62,312 nucleotides of DNA from Candidatus Melainabacteria bacterium (GCA_003151275.1 PLXC01000080.1:23034-85345), one strand, 5' to 3'. Numbered from the stretch's first letter, positions 26,157 through 35,898 are shown. Made by a program: numbers and translations. Notes: generated by a model from the letters alone, not told the origin.

Positions 26157-29078
26157 CTACTGCCCCGGTTGCAATTCTGGATACTGTTTGTACAGCCATT
26201 CAAGTGCGCCTGGCTCGTCGTGGAACACTCCGTCGCGTTGAGCTTGAGTGGTGGCATTCTTGATTTCGCCCATGCGGGGACCTTGCTTGACTCCGAGTTC
26301 CAGCAGTTTGGTGCCATCTATGAATGGCTTGACGCGGAATTCAGTAAAGCTGTCTTGCAACCACTGGCGTGCGGTGGTCTCGTCAGTGAAGGCTCCCATA
26401 CGCTGCGCATCAAAAGCATCGGATTTGATTTCGCCCAACCGTTGACCCGATTTAACTCCTAGCACCTTAAGCAACTTGCCATCAACGATTGGCTTTGCGC
26501 CGAGTGATTGGGCAGGATGCTCAGTATTTGAAAGTTCTTCTATCTTTTGATTGATAAACTCTTGCTGTGATTTAGCAGGTTGGTAGGTATGTCCTCGTCC
26601 CATCGAATCAGCATGCTCGAGAGCTGTCATGTCCTTAATTTGAGGATGAGCCAAGAAATCCATCAGTTTGGGTAGTTGGAACTCCGACACTTTGTGCATC
26701 TGCATGTGCAAACGAACGAGTTCGGTAATTTGATCGCGTTCTGAGTTGGTGAACTTAAGACGTTTAGCGATTGGCTGGATCATTTCAGCGCCGAGTATAT
26801 CGTGACCGTAATTACCGATATTGCCATTCTCAAACACTTGTTGAGTGTTTGGCTTACCAATGTCGTGCAACAATCCTCCCATTCTCAATTCGAACGAATA
26901 AGGAACTTGCGCCAATCCATCCATTACCATACGGGTGTGCGCCCAAGTGCTGCCTTCAGGATGCCATCTAGCATCTTGCAGTCCTTTCGGTCCGTCCGTT
27001 GCTGCCACCTCCGGCAATACCGAAGGTTGTTTCATAAGTCCGGTGTTCATCATAATGTCTAGCCCAGCGACTGGATCATTAGACTTCAATACTCCTTTTA
27101 GTTCATCGCGAATTCTCTCGCCCGATACCTTGTTGATGTCTTCTGCGTGCGCAGTGATGGCATCTAAAGTTGTCGGCTCTACTGTGAATCCGTCCGGCGC
27201 ATAACGAGCAGCAAAGCGAGGAACCCGCATCATGCGTGCAGGATCTTCGGCAAATCGTTGATTGGGATCTCCAACTGCCTTAATGGTTTTATTTGCGATA
27301 TCGCCGCGACCATTGAAAAAGTCAAACGTCGTACTTGTTAGCGGATCTTCAAACATGGAATTCATCGTCAGATCGCGTCGCGCCGCATCTTCGTGTAATG
27401 AGGATACGAACTGGACACTGTCAGGTCTGCGACCATCAGTGTATTGTCCATCTGTGCGCAATGTAGCAATCTCGAACTGAACGCCTTTTGCGATCACATT
27501 AATAACGCCAAATTGTTTACCAGTGGCTATAACTTTGTAGCCTTTGTCTGCAAATATTTTCTCGACGGTTTCTGGAGACGCCGAAGTGGCAATGTCGTAA
27601 TCCTTGGGCAAACTGCCCATCGCCTTATCCCGAACAGCTCCGCCTGCGAAGACTCCGATAAATCCTGCTTTCTGCAGGTCTTCAACCAAATTGGTGCCAA
27701 CAGTTTGCTCATGCAATTTCAGTCTTTCTTCTTTGCTAAGGTTTTTAGGATCAATTTGATCCTTGGCATTAGGATTGAAAGATTCCGCAGTGTTTAGCGT
27801 TGTTCCTGGACGCCATGTGCCACCAGATTCCTGGAACTGGGTGAACTCCTGGCGCCATCGACCTTCTTGACTGATACCTCGGCCAGTAGGCCAGGCGCTG
27901 ATTTCCATGTTAAGAAATTTCGGATCAAGAATTCTGGTGCCGTTTAAATCATTGGCTACGGTATGGGATGAATGTTGCGCTGCAGTTTCTTGGGCAGCAC
28001 GAGTCTCACGATAAGTGCGATACGCATCGTCTACGTTTCCGGCAGCGAGTTGTTTGGCAGCATCACCAAAACCCTGTTCAAATTTGCCTGAAACAGCATC
28101 ACCCAAATGGGTAAGCTCTTTGGCAATTACCTCAGAGCTTTGGCGACCTTTCGGCAAAACAATCTTATTTTCTGCAGCCACAAAGTCCGGCACATCACTG
28201 CCAAGTTTCACCCGTGCCCAGGGATTTTCGTACACAAGCTTGGACAATTCGGGAGAGCGAGCCAGATCTACACTATGAGCGGTCATAAGGTAACGATCAG
28301 CTGCGGCTCCACGATTGGTGCCAGTTTGGAAATCAACGACCGATTTTGTGATTCTGTCTTGCACCGTCGGTAGTGCCAAGTTCATAGCCGCACCGCTAGC
28401 TGCAGCTTGGGTGAGCTCCTCGGCAGTAGGAAGTCGGTGCTCTGAATAGCCAGTGGAAACCAAACGTTGAGTGTCAGCACCTAACGCGCCGACGGCTACT
28501 CTGCCGGCTAATTTCCCGAATGGTTGTTCAAAGTTCAGATAACGATTGCCCAGACCGAAGACTGCAAATCCAGCAGCACCGGCAAAGGCATTCCCGAGAT
28601 GAGTTTCACCGTCTTTTAATGGACGGGCTCCGTCATAGGCGAAGGCTCCTCCTATAAACGCCAATTGCTCACTTTTTGCCATTGCGGCTGCGCTTCCGCT
28701 CAAACCAAGTTGTTCGCCTCCGGCTCGCATCAATCCACCGGTCGCTTTACCGGCAATCGTGTACGGAACAAGCGCGCCTAAGCCCCCGGATATGCTTTGG
28801 ACAAACCACTCGGGCGAGTAGGTTTTGGCATGATCAACAGCAAATTCCTTCTCGGCACCAATTTTGCCAAACTTTTCATCGGTGACAACGTTAATAACAT
28901 TGGCGACAGTGTTACGCGGTTCGACCCAAGCGGCGTTCAGCGCCGGGGCGATAATTGAGTTTTTTGCCACATGGAAGACTTCGTCCAAGAGATTCGACGA
29001 GCCGTTGGCGTCGGAAACTCTGCTGCGGTCGGGCGCAGCGCTGGAGAGAACATCGTGGTGGCCAGCGGTATCAACCAT
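26157..29078 (-). CDS. Giant CCA-adding/poly(A) polymerase-like nucleotidyltransferase with HD domain and novel N-terminal extension
   Basis: In this 973-aa protein, residues from about 455 on form a class II tRNA nucleotidyltransferase/poly(A)-polymerase unit: GGAVRD, catalytic DYDIAT, RRDLTMNSMF, and RFAEDPARMMRVPRFAARY. An HD domain follows (LLHDIGKP, about 739, with HMQMHKV later). The end holds two tandem copies of about 45 residues with the (V/L)LGVKxGxRxGEIK pattern, where known enzymes have one such helical module. The first about 450 residues are unusual: Gly/Ala-rich hydrophobic stretches and, near 321, AKELTHLGD, like a degenerate zincin HExxH. Ordinary CCA enzymes are 400-500 aa. 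Adding CCA or tailing another RNA are both possible. It converges on the Gly/Ala-rich gene. Confidence 0.85.
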   Translation of the reverse strand: MVDTAGHHDVLSSAAPDRSRVSDANGSSNLLDEVFHVAKNSIIAPALNAAWVEPRNTVANVINVVTDEKFGKIGAEKEFAVDHAKTYSPEWFVQSISGGLGALVPYTIAGKATGGLMRAGGEQLGLSGSAAAMAKSEQLAFIGGAFAYDGARPLKDGETHLGNAFAGAAGFAVFGLGNRYLNFEQPFGKLAGRVAVGALGADTQRLVSTGYSEHRLPTAEELTQAAASGAAMNLALPTVQDRITKSVVDFQTGTNRGAAADRYLMTAHSVDLARSPELSKLVYENPWARVKLGSDVPDFVAAENKIVLPKGRQSSEVIAKELTHLGDAVSGKFEQGFGDAAKQLAAGNVDDAYRTYRETRAAQETAAQHSSHTVANDLNGTRILDPKFLNMEISAWPTGRGISQEGRWRQEFTQFQESGGTWRPGTTLNTAESFNPNAKDQIDPKNLSKEERLKLHEQTVGTNLVEDLQKAGFIGVFAGGAVRDKAMGSLPKDYDIATSASPETVEKIFADKGYKVIATGKQFGVINVIAKGVQFEIATLRTDGQYTDGRRPDSVQFVSSLHEDAARRDLTMNSMFEDPLTSTTFDFFNGRGDIANKTIKAVGDPNQRFAEDPARMMRVPRFAARYAPDGFTVEPTTLDAITAHAEDINKVSGERIRDELKGVLKSNDPVAGLDIMMNTGLMKQPSVLPEVAATDGPKGLQDARWHPEGSTWAHTRMVMDGLAQVPYSFELRMGGLLHDIGKPNTQQVFENGNIGNYGHDILGAEMIQPIAKRLKFTNSERDQITELVRLHMQMHKVSEFQLPKLMDFLAHPQIKDMTALEHADSMGRGHTYQPAKSQQEFINQKIEELSNTEHPAQSLGAKPIVDGKLLKVLGVKSGQRLGEIKSDAFDAQRMGAFTDETTARQWLQDSFTEFRVKPFIDGTKLLELGVKQGPRMGEIKNATTQAQRDGVFHDEPGALEWLYKQYPELQPGQ

Positions 29079-29302
29079 GCACTCAATATGCCGGGAGAGG
29101 GGCGCGGTCGCAATGGGGAAGCTCCCATGGGTCCACCCGGCTAAGAACAGGAGAGAAGCTCCTGACTCTGCTTCGTTCGATGAGCTATTATTTCCCTGGC
29201 AAATTGCTGTGAAGTGCTACTGAGAACCAACTCTGTGCTTTGTTTTTAGAAATACCGACTGTAGGCAGCGTAGCTATTGCCAAGCCAGAATAGGAGTAAA
29301 TC

Positions 29303-29962
29303 GTGCTTAAGAGCCTGCTAGCTTCAATATTTCTGTTAACCGTCGTCTCGACAGTTAACGCTCAAGCCGCGAACAAAACTGTCATCCACAAGAAGCCGCC
29401 ACCGCCTCCGGATTACTTCCCGCTTCGGGTCAACGACTGGTGGAAGTATCAGTCAACCACTGGCGAAGGCAAACAATCGAAATTTGACCTAAAAGTGGTG
29501 AGTGCGGAAAAACAGCCTGATCAGACGATCATTTATGCAGTCGACACAACCACCGCCAAGGTGCTACATGACTGGTATTCGAAACCAATAGGGCTCGTGT
29601 TACGACACAAAGAACAATACGGCGACGCAGCCACGATGCTGGTTAACTATGACCCCCTCTATCAATTCATCAAGAATCCACTCGTCAATAACGATTCATG
29701 GGAGTGGAAAGGCAAAGGAATGATGGGCGTGGATATTGAAGATTCGGCTCAAGTCTCTGGTCCGGAAGATATTTATGTTCCGGCAGGAAAATATTCCACG
29801 ATGAAAGTGGTGACAAAAGTGAAGCAAGGTGGCGGTGAGGTAACGAAGACTTACTGGTTTGCAAACTGGGTCGGATTAGTCAAATCAGCAACGCAGTCTG
29901 GACCGGTCGGATCCGTGACAGAGCTGCTCGACTATAGCTTCAAAAAACCACCAACAAAGTAG
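29303..29962 (+). CDS. Secreted hypothetical protein
   Basis: This 219-aa protein has a clear signal peptide (about 1-22, cut near NAQAA), a Pro-rich spacer (KKPPPPPDYFP) and a beta-rich domain that starts VNDWWKYQST and continues through VYVPAGKYSTMKV-like strands to a final LLDYSFKK. The pattern resembles periplasmic DUF3108-type or lipocalin-like folds, but I do not assign a family. The GTG start has AGGAG 6 bases upstream (29292-29296). It stands alone, divergent from the CCA-like gene. Confidence 0.8.
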   Translation: MLKSLLASIFLLTVVSTVNAQAANKTVIHKKPPPPPDYFPLRVNDWWKYQSTTGEGKQSKFDLKVVSAEKQPDQTIIYAVDTTTAKVLHDWYSKPIGLVLRHKEQYGDAATMLVNYDPLYQFIKNPLVNNDSWEWKGKGMMGVDIEDSAQVSGPEDIYVPAGKYSTMKVVTKVKQGGGEVTKTYWFANWVGLVKSATQSGPVGSVTELLDYSFKKPPTK

Positions 29963-30076
29963 TCCGCTCATTGAGAAGAATTAGCGAAAGGGGCGCTGCT
30001 AGGAACGCTCCTTAACTAGTCTCGCTGCATTCCTGCTGCTTGATCACTTAAGCCTAGCCACTTAAGAAGCACACGA

Positions 30077-31327
30077 TTAGCCGCCACTAACAAGGGACAC
30101 TTCTTTGGTATCAGTTGAGGATGGTTGATTGAATTTGTCTTTCAATTTAAGAAATGGGCTCTCCAAATATTTCCAGGACAGTCGTGCCAACAAGTAAGTG
30201 AGAGCTAAGCCCATCACCCAACAGGCGCCGACATATGAGACTCGGGACTGAATGTGTAATACCAACCTGCAAAACATAATTGAAAGCAAAATTGAGGCGA
30301 CATGAAAAATGTACATGCCGTAAGTTAGTTTTCCGATGTGCACCAAAGCCGGTGCTCTAAAAAAGTTGCGGACAGGATCAAATGACAAAGTCGCCAGCAA
30401 AAGCGACGTCCACGAAACAGCTATGGCCGTGAATACCCATATCAAAGAAATATCGCACTCTTCCATGCGGGGAACGAAGGCCAGTATTGAGCTCAAAAGA
30501 CCAATTGATAGCACTAACAATCCTATCTGAAGCGTCCTATTCTTCTGCAGGAGTTCACTGTGCATTTGCCAAAAGAAAGCCGCTAAACAGCCGCACAAAA
30601 TAGAGTCCATGCGAGCCGGACCGTTCATGTAAATTGCAAAATAGTTTTTAGGAAATACCCAGAACATTGAGACTCTGATCGCTATTCCAATCAACAGTGC
30701 AAGACAAAGCAGTCCAACCAAATGGCGTGGATGCCTAACCACAGACATAATTGAGCCCCACGCGAGATAGAACTGTTCCTCGATACAGAGACTCCACAGT
30801 GGGTTAATCACACCGATAAGCTCACCGTGAAACATGATCGCGTAATTGCCGACGAAGAACAGAAATGCAATCCAAAAATCGTTGCTCTTCAGCATTTGCT
30901 CAGGGCCAACGGGTATGCCGACTTTCGCTTGCAATGACAAAACGAGTGGTTGTATGGCAAAAAATGCAAGCGCTAAATATGTGAAGTATAGGGGCCAGAT
31001 TCTCAAAATCCGTCTGGTAAGGAAGTTCTTCAAACTGACGCTGTTGCAACGCACTCTCTCGCGCAGCAAGAGCGATGTAATCAAAAAAGCGCTCATCACA
31101 AAAAACAGGTCAACACCAATCCAGCCCCACTGCAAGATTTTTTGATCGAGCGTGGAAAGGAAGAGCAGGAAGCCGTTTCTCCCCGGACTTTGACGGAGGA
31201 AAAGTCCAGTGCTGTGACTATAGAACACTAGGAAAAATGCGAGCGCTCGCAGACCATCAAGTTCTGTCCACCAAATTTTTGCCGGAACTGACGGAGTTGG
31301 TAGCTCATTTGCGATCGGCTGATGCAT
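30077..31327 (-). CDS. Acyltransferase family 3 membrane protein (OafA/YrhL type)
   Basis: This 416-aa protein has about ten hydrophobic segments and the family hallmark ELDGLRALAFFLVFYSHS near the N-terminus, with the later WSLCIEEQFYL block. Such enzymes O-acylate sugars of lipopolysaccharide, peptidoglycan or other exopolymers at the inner membrane. It lacks a C-terminal SGNH domain. It is third in an operon after the lipid-kinase-like and esterase genes (32-base gap). ATG 31327 is used; a TTG just before it is less likely. Confidence 0.93.
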   Translation of the reverse strand: MHQPIANELPTPSVPAKIWWTELDGLRALAFFLVFYSHSTGLFLRQSPGRNGFLLFLSTLDQKILQWGWIGVDLFFVMSAFLITSLLLRERVRCNSVSLKNFLTRRILRIWPLYFTYLALAFFAIQPLVLSLQAKVGIPVGPEQMLKSNDFWIAFLFFVGNYAIMFHGELIGVINPLWSLCIEEQFYLAWGSIMSVVRHPRHLVGLLCLALLIGIAIRVSMFWVFPKNYFAIYMNGPARMDSILCGCLAAFFWQMHSELLQKNRTLQIGLLVLSIGLLSSILAFVPRMEECDISLIWVFTAIAVSWTSLLLATLSFDPVRNFFRAPALVHIGKLTYGMYIFHVASILLSIMFCRLVLHIQSRVSYVGACWVMGLALTYLLARLSWKYLESPFLKLKDKFNQPSSTDTKEVSLVSGG

Positions 31328-31359
31328 CAAAACACTCTAGTGCAGCCAGCCACAACGCA

Positions 31360-32565
31360 TTACTGAACAGCACGATTATGTCTGGCACGAAATCCTTGAT
31401 CGCTAGGCGGCGCGGATTGCGCTGACTGCGTCGACGACACTGGTTGAGATGATGACCCTGGTTGGCCGGATTGCGATGACTGCCCTGATTGCGTAGACTG
31501 CCCTGGTTGTCCGGATTGAGCCGTTTGCCCTGGTTGTCCGGATTGCGCTGCCTGTCCCGGTTGTGTTTTTCCCGATTGTCCGGACTGAGCTTGTGGTCCC
31601 GATTGGCCCGGTTGCGTCGGTTGCCCTGGTTGCACAGATTGCGGTTGCCCTGGTTGCATCGGCTGCCCCGATTGCCCAGACCTGTTTGGTTGCCCAGGCC
31701 CTCCTGGCTGTCGATTCATAGCCACCCTCTTTGGACGCGGTACGTATCTGCTCACAAACATTGAAAACACTGGAGACCAGAGGTCCGGCGCCATATTGTG
31801 GGCTGCATTGGGCAGAATCACTAAATCGTTTTTCACCCCGAACACATCTAAACGTCGATGAAATTCATTAGCCTGTTCATATGGAACGATTTCATCCATG
31901 CCACCATGAATGATTAGAACCGGCGCCGACTTCGCATCTGTATAAGTAATCGGACTAGCCTTCAGAGCGGCGTCTTGCTTTTTCAAAGGAGGACCGCCGA
32001 TCAGTGCGGCGATGTGCCCTTTCGGACTACAGAAATATACCTGACCTGGCACGGTTGGATGAGCATGCGCCACAATTGAGAGGAAGTTGACTGGTCCACT
32101 TACATCAACTACACATTTCACGGCTTCTCTTCCGGGATACTGCATAGTTCCCATCAAAGCGGCTAAGTGTGCGCCCGACGATATCCCGACGACGATGACA
32201 TTGTCTCCCGAGTAGCCGTAGCGCTTGGCGTTTTCTTGCAACCAATGCAGCGCACTAATGCAGTCATCAATCTGCGCAGGGAAGCGAGCAACAGAAGTGG
32301 GGCGCATGTTTATCGCAGCCACTGCGTATCCGGTTTTGAAGAGAAATTGAGGTACGTCATTCTTATCGCCAGTAAGCCAGCCACCTCCGTGGATATAGAG
32401 GACGACGGGCGGCGATACTACATTAGGTGGCACAAACAGATCAAGCTTTTGAAAAGTGCCATGTTCAACGTAAACAACATCCCGCTGTGCTTGTGCGTTC
32501 GCGCTATTTACGGTTATCGATAGGAGAAGAAATAAAAGCAGTGAAAATAATTTCAGTTTACTCAC
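31360..32565 (-). CDS. Secreted esterase/lipase (HSL-like) with Gln/Pro/Gly/Ser repeat tail
   Basis: This 401-aa protein has a signal peptide (to about residue 25, NSANAQA), then an alpha/beta hydrolase of the hormone-sensitive-lipase/BD-FAE group: VLYIHGGGWLTGDK, nucleophile VGISSGAHLA, acid IHGGMDEIVP and His in NAAHNMAPD. After about residue 275 comes roughly 125 residues of low complexity made of repeats such as GQPGQ, SGQSGQ and TQPGQ. The tail may be a wall- or matrix-interacting linker. The GTG start at 32565 has no strong SD. It lies between the lipid-kinase-like and acyltransferase genes in an operon. Confidence 0.88.
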   Translation of the reverse strand: MSKLKLFSLLLFLLLSITVNSANAQAQRDVVYVEHGTFQKLDLFVPPNVVSPPVVLYIHGGGWLTGDKNDVPQFLFKTGYAVAAINMRPTSVARFPAQIDDCISALHWLQENAKRYGYSGDNVIVVGISSGAHLAALMGTMQYPGREAVKCVVDVSGPVNFLSIVAHAHPTVPGQVYFCSPKGHIAALIGGPPLKKQDAALKASPITYTDAKSAPVLIIHGGMDEIVPYEQANEFHRRLDVFGVKNDLVILPNAAHNMAPDLWSPVFSMFVSRYVPRPKRVAMNRQPGGPGQPNRSGQSGQPMQPGQPQSVQPGQPTQPGQSGPQAQSGQSGKTQPGQAAQSGQPGQTAQSGQPGQSTQSGQSSQSGQPGSSSQPVSSTQSAQSAPPSDQGFRARHNRAVQ

Positions 32566-32622
32566 CCGATAAGTCAGCCGAAGCGCATTTTAGCACAGCT
32601 ATGGTCGGGGGTGTTCTCTGGC

Positions 32623-33705
32623 TCACGCAGCTTGTGACACGACTTTATCTAATTGTTTCACATCGCTTGGAACCGGTGACACTTTAACGCTCGGCACGAT
32701 TAATTGCACCGCATTTGGTACTATTTCAATATGCATCGGGGTGGAACCACAGCGATCGCCATCAACCATGGCGGTGGCGCGATCAGGCATAGCAGGATCA
32801 AAGTCAGCTTTCATGTTAAGAAAATTCCTGATCCAACTAGCCCATTTGTGGACTGGTGATTTCATATGTCGTGCGGGTAGAACGTCGATGTCCACAGTCT
32901 TAATCTTGCGCACGAGATAAGGAGGCTCTTCATCTGTGATTTTGCCAAAGATATTCCAGGCAGCGAATCGCCACGTTGTTCGCCAGTAGTCGCGGATCGA
33001 TTTGGGGTTCATAACTATCAGATCCAACGTTCCATTGTTCAACTGGCTGTAGTCATAAGCATTACCAATTCCCATTTCGCCGATAGTAGTGACGAAAACT
33101 CCGGACGCTGGCATAACAACCGGCTCTCCACCGTCAACAGAAATTTTGAAGGCTCGAGGTCCCCTGGCCATGCTCTTGAGCAGAGGTAACGCGTAAACAA
33201 ATAATCGCCAAAACTTCTTGTCCTTCTGACGAGGCACCGTAATGGCATTTGAAATCGGGCCGGTTCCTGCATCCACCGTGAACCAGCGGTCGTTCAAGCG
33301 CCCTAGGTCCATCGAAACCACGCGCCCCTCCAATATTGTGTCCAGGGCAGCGTTTAGAACATCCCCTTTGTACTTGGAGGGATAAATACCTAAATTATGA
33401 GCAAGCAGATTGCCTGTGCCGAAAGGAACAATGCCGACGCGCGCCCTGCATTTGGTTTCGGCGACGGCTCCGAGCACGACTCCGACAGTGCCGTCGCCTC
33501 CGCAGACTATGACCAACTCGAACTCACCCAAAGCCGGTGCTAACAATTCTTGCGCGGTAATCCCCGGCGTCGTAGCCCGAACATTAACAACGTAATTGGA
33601 ATGATCGTTCAGTCTTCTAACGATGGCGCCAAGCCGCCGATCCAGGTCACCGACAGTGCCTGAAGCAGGGTTGTAAATCACCAGAGCCTGTTTGACTTCA
33701 CTCAT
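32623..33705 (-). CDS. Diacylglycerol kinase-family lipid kinase (YegS/BmrU-like)
   Basis: This 360-aa protein has the DAGKc catalytic domain: VIYNPASGTVGD, the nucleotide loop VCGGDGTVG, and IVPFGTGNLLAHNLG, followed by the second domain with VDAGTGPISNA. It probably phosphorylates diacylglycerol or a related lipid or sphingoid base at the membrane. SD GAGG lies 8 bases before the ATG. It is first in an apparent operon with the esterase and acyltransferase, suggesting lipid or envelope remodelling. Confidence 0.93.
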   Translation of the reverse strand: MSEVKQALVIYNPASGTVGDLDRRLGAIVRRLNDHSNYVVNVRATTPGITAQELLAPALGEFELVIVCGGDGTVGVVLGAVAETKCRARVGIVPFGTGNLLAHNLGIYPSKYKGDVLNAALDTILEGRVVSMDLGRLNDRWFTVDAGTGPISNAITVPRQKDKKFWRLFVYALPLLKSMARGPRAFKISVDGGEPVVMPASGVFVTTIGEMGIGNAYDYSQLNNGTLDLIVMNPKSIRDYWRTTWRFAAWNIFGKITDEEPPYLVRKIKTVDIDVLPARHMKSPVHKWASWIRNFLNMKADFDPAMPDRATAMVDGDRCGSTPMHIEIVPNAVQLIVPSVKVSPVPSDVKQLDKVVSQAA

Positions 33706-33816
33706 GGACGTGCCTCGTGCGCCTTAGAGATGACATTGTCATCGATTGGAATGTTCCAGCCGGACGTTTCATGAGGTAATCTAGAGTTCTCAACCTTCAC
33801 TTTTGCTGAGCTTAAT

Positions 33817-34302
33817 GTGACAGATACATCTGAAGTGCCGATTAGAAATTTCCACAAGGTCACCGACTGGCTTTATCGGGGCGGCCAACCTGGTTCAGAA
33901 GGCGTCAGATCACTAGCTGAAATGGGAATTCGCACCGTTATCTCCTTGCGTTGGGGAAAACGGACCATCGCAACAGAGAAAACTTACGTTGAAGCCGCCG
34001 GGATGAAGTTCTTAAGTGTGCGTCTGAATTATTGGAATCTCCCAAACCAGCAAATCATCGATGACTTTCTACGTTTGGTTGATCACGAAGCGAGCCGGCC
34101 GATCTTTGTGCACTGCTTACATGGCGCCGACAGAACGGGGCTGCTGATCGCCATATACAGGATGGCGAAAGAGAATTGGCCAGTCGAAAAAGCATATGCA
34201 GAAATGAAAAAATATGGCTTCCATAGATTTCGCATCCGCAATTTTAAGTGGATGCTATGGAAATACGCTCGTCAAGCCAAAGAGGATGGCGCTATTCAAT
34301 AA
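33817..34302 (+). CDS. Dual-specificity/tyrosine phosphatase-like protein
   Basis: This 161-aa protein has the Cx5R signature VHCLHGADRTG (Cys100, Arg106) and an N-terminal block WLYRGGQPGSEG typical of small Siw14/DSP-like phosphatases. An acid partner is not obvious from the sequence. Targets could be phosphoproteins or phosphorylated inositols. It starts at GTG with a weak TGAG upstream; an ATG overlaps one base out of frame. It is divergent from the lipid-kinase operon and converges on the metallophosphatase gene. Confidence 0.9.
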   Translation: MTDTSEVPIRNFHKVTDWLYRGGQPGSEGVRSLAEMGIRTVISLRWGKRTIATEKTYVEAAGMKFLSVRLNYWNLPNQQIIDDFLRLVDHEASRPIFVHCLHGADRTGLLIAIYRMAKENWPVEKAYAEMKKYGFHRFRIRNFKWMLWKYARQAKEDGAIQ

Positions 34303-34316
34303 CGCGCCTAAAACCT

Positions 34317-35807
34317 TTAATTTCGCGCCGATTTTTGCGCGGGTTTTTGAACGGGTTTCGGCATCGGTATTGCATATGGTGCAGCAGAAACTGCGAACTG
34401 ATCCAAAACCGCTCCATCCTCTGATATTTGCTTAACTGTCAACGTGTCTCCAGCAACTTCACAGATGCTGAACGAATGCGTGCTGGCAATAAATTTCTGC
34501 GTGAACGGCTGCCACTTTTCAGGCAAAGGCGCGATTTGAGTTCCCGTCAGACTGGCGCCACCAGCCCCGGTGGTTACATAAACAATTTCCCCTGCATGCG
34601 TGGGAATGCCCTTCCCCGCTAATTCGATTTGACCTGGAACCATGCCTTTCGCATCCATAGCGCTCGGTATAAAGTGCAATGGATAAGTACGTTGATAGTT
34701 ATGCACGTGTCCGCAAAAAACAATGCGAACATCATGTTTTTCGAGAATGTCGGTAATGAGGCGCATTCTTTGCTCAGAATAGTGAGAAGTGTCGGAATTG
34801 AATGCTGTTTGATGATACAAAACAAAGCGCCACTTCTTGTCTTTAGCGGCCAACAACGCGTCATCGAGCCACTTTCGCCAGACCTGATTTGTCCAGTCCA
34901 TATAATGGTCAGCGTCCAACATTATGTAACGTGCGTTGCCATTATCAAAATAGAACGTCGACATGGTTGGATAGTTCTTCCCTGCCGCCACGCGGAAACG
35001 CTCTTGCCGAGCCGGGTTGTGAAGCAAAAGCGGTGTATTAGGTTGTCCATATTTGCCGGGTCCGTTCAATGGTTGCGACCATTCGTAGAAATAAGCCAGT
35101 GAATCTGGAAAGACTTCCATGTTTCGAACATCAAAAAGTGCGGCTTTACCCACGTCATGATTTCCAGGCACAGCCGCCATAAGAGTTGAACGCATTAAGG
35201 GCGCACCAGCGTCAGGTGCGGCTTGATCGTTGTTGTAGATCGGAAAAAAATGTTCAAGGTATTCGCTCGCCCTTCCGTCTGGATATACGATATCTCCAGT
35301 TACAAGAACAAAATTCGGATGCTCCATGTAAATTTGATAGGCAATTTTTCTTTGGGCGAGAGTATTAGCGCCACAATCTCCCAATACTGCAAACTTATAC
35401 CGAGATGAGCTGCTCAAGCGCTCTTTGGTACTTGCGGAAAATTCAACTCGGCGATTTCGAAGAATTCTATATTCGAATGGTTTGACACCAAGCTCGGTGA
35501 CATCAACTGAGAAGAGATCAAACGGTTTGATCGAATCAATCTCTAACTGTCTTTTTATGACTGGGGGGCCGCTCTTCCATTGCGAGTCTTTCTTGATTTC
35601 GATAGTCCACTGGTCAAGACTTGGCGTCGTTTGCCAAAGTATCGCCAACCCTGCATTGGTCCCAAGTTGCAAATACGGCTTTGCCATAAACGTGCCGGCT
35701 GGTGCACCGCGAGTGGACCAGTCGACCGCAATCCAAACCAATCCTCCAATGATGAAACATAGAAGAACGAGCAACACCTTCTTGGATGAATTCAATATTG
35801 ACGACAA
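34317..35807 (-). CDS. Purple-acid-phosphatase-like metallophosphoesterase, membrane-anchored
   Basis: This 496-aa protein has one N-terminal membrane helix (VLLVLLCFIIGGLVWIAV), a fibronectin-like N-terminal domain, and a calcineurin-like core with LGDCGAN, VTGDIVYPDG, VPGNHDVG, LYHQTAF and CGHVHNYQRT, carrying the metal-binding Asp, Asn and His residues in order. It resembles purple acid phosphatases, so it may release phosphate from esters outside the cytoplasm. The start is uncertain: the frame opens with TTG and no SD is seen. It converges on the phosphatase above with a 14-base gap. Confidence 0.93.
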   Translation of the reverse strand: MSSILNSSKKVLLVLLCFIIGGLVWIAVDWSTRGAPAGTFMAKPYLQLGTNAGLAILWQTTPSLDQWTIEIKKDSQWKSGPPVIKRQLEIDSIKPFDLFSVDVTELGVKPFEYRILRNRRVEFSASTKERLSSSSRYKFAVLGDCGANTLAQRKIAYQIYMEHPNFVLVTGDIVYPDGRASEYLEHFFPIYNNDQAAPDAGAPLMRSTLMAAVPGNHDVGKAALFDVRNMEVFPDSLAYFYEWSQPLNGPGKYGQPNTPLLLHNPARQERFRVAAGKNYPTMSTFYFDNGNARYIMLDADHYMDWTNQVWRKWLDDALLAAKDKKWRFVLYHQTAFNSDTSHYSEQRMRLITDILEKHDVRIVFCGHVHNYQRTYPLHFIPSAMDAKGMVPGQIELAGKGIPTHAGEIVYVTTGAGGASLTGTQIAPLPEKWQPFTQKFIASTHSFSICEVAGDTLTVKQISEDGAVLDQFAVSAAPYAIPMPKPVQKPAQKSARN

Positions 35808-35898
35808 GAGTTGATTAATTCCTTATGGTGCTATTCCCACTGATTACCCCCGCGCGCCCCAGGCGATGTCTATGATGTCTACGGCAGAGGAGATTTAT

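Noticed and set aside
29987..30012. GGGGCG/CGCTCC stem after the secreted 219-aa protein as a terminator
   Set aside because: The pairing needs a G-T wobble, the loop is ten bases and there is no T-run, so it is too weak to annotate.
31489..31764. Plus-strand repetitive ORF rich in Leu, Arg and Trp
   Set aside because: It is the antisense of the Gln/Pro/Gly/Ser repeats of the secreted esterase; no SD and no independent support.
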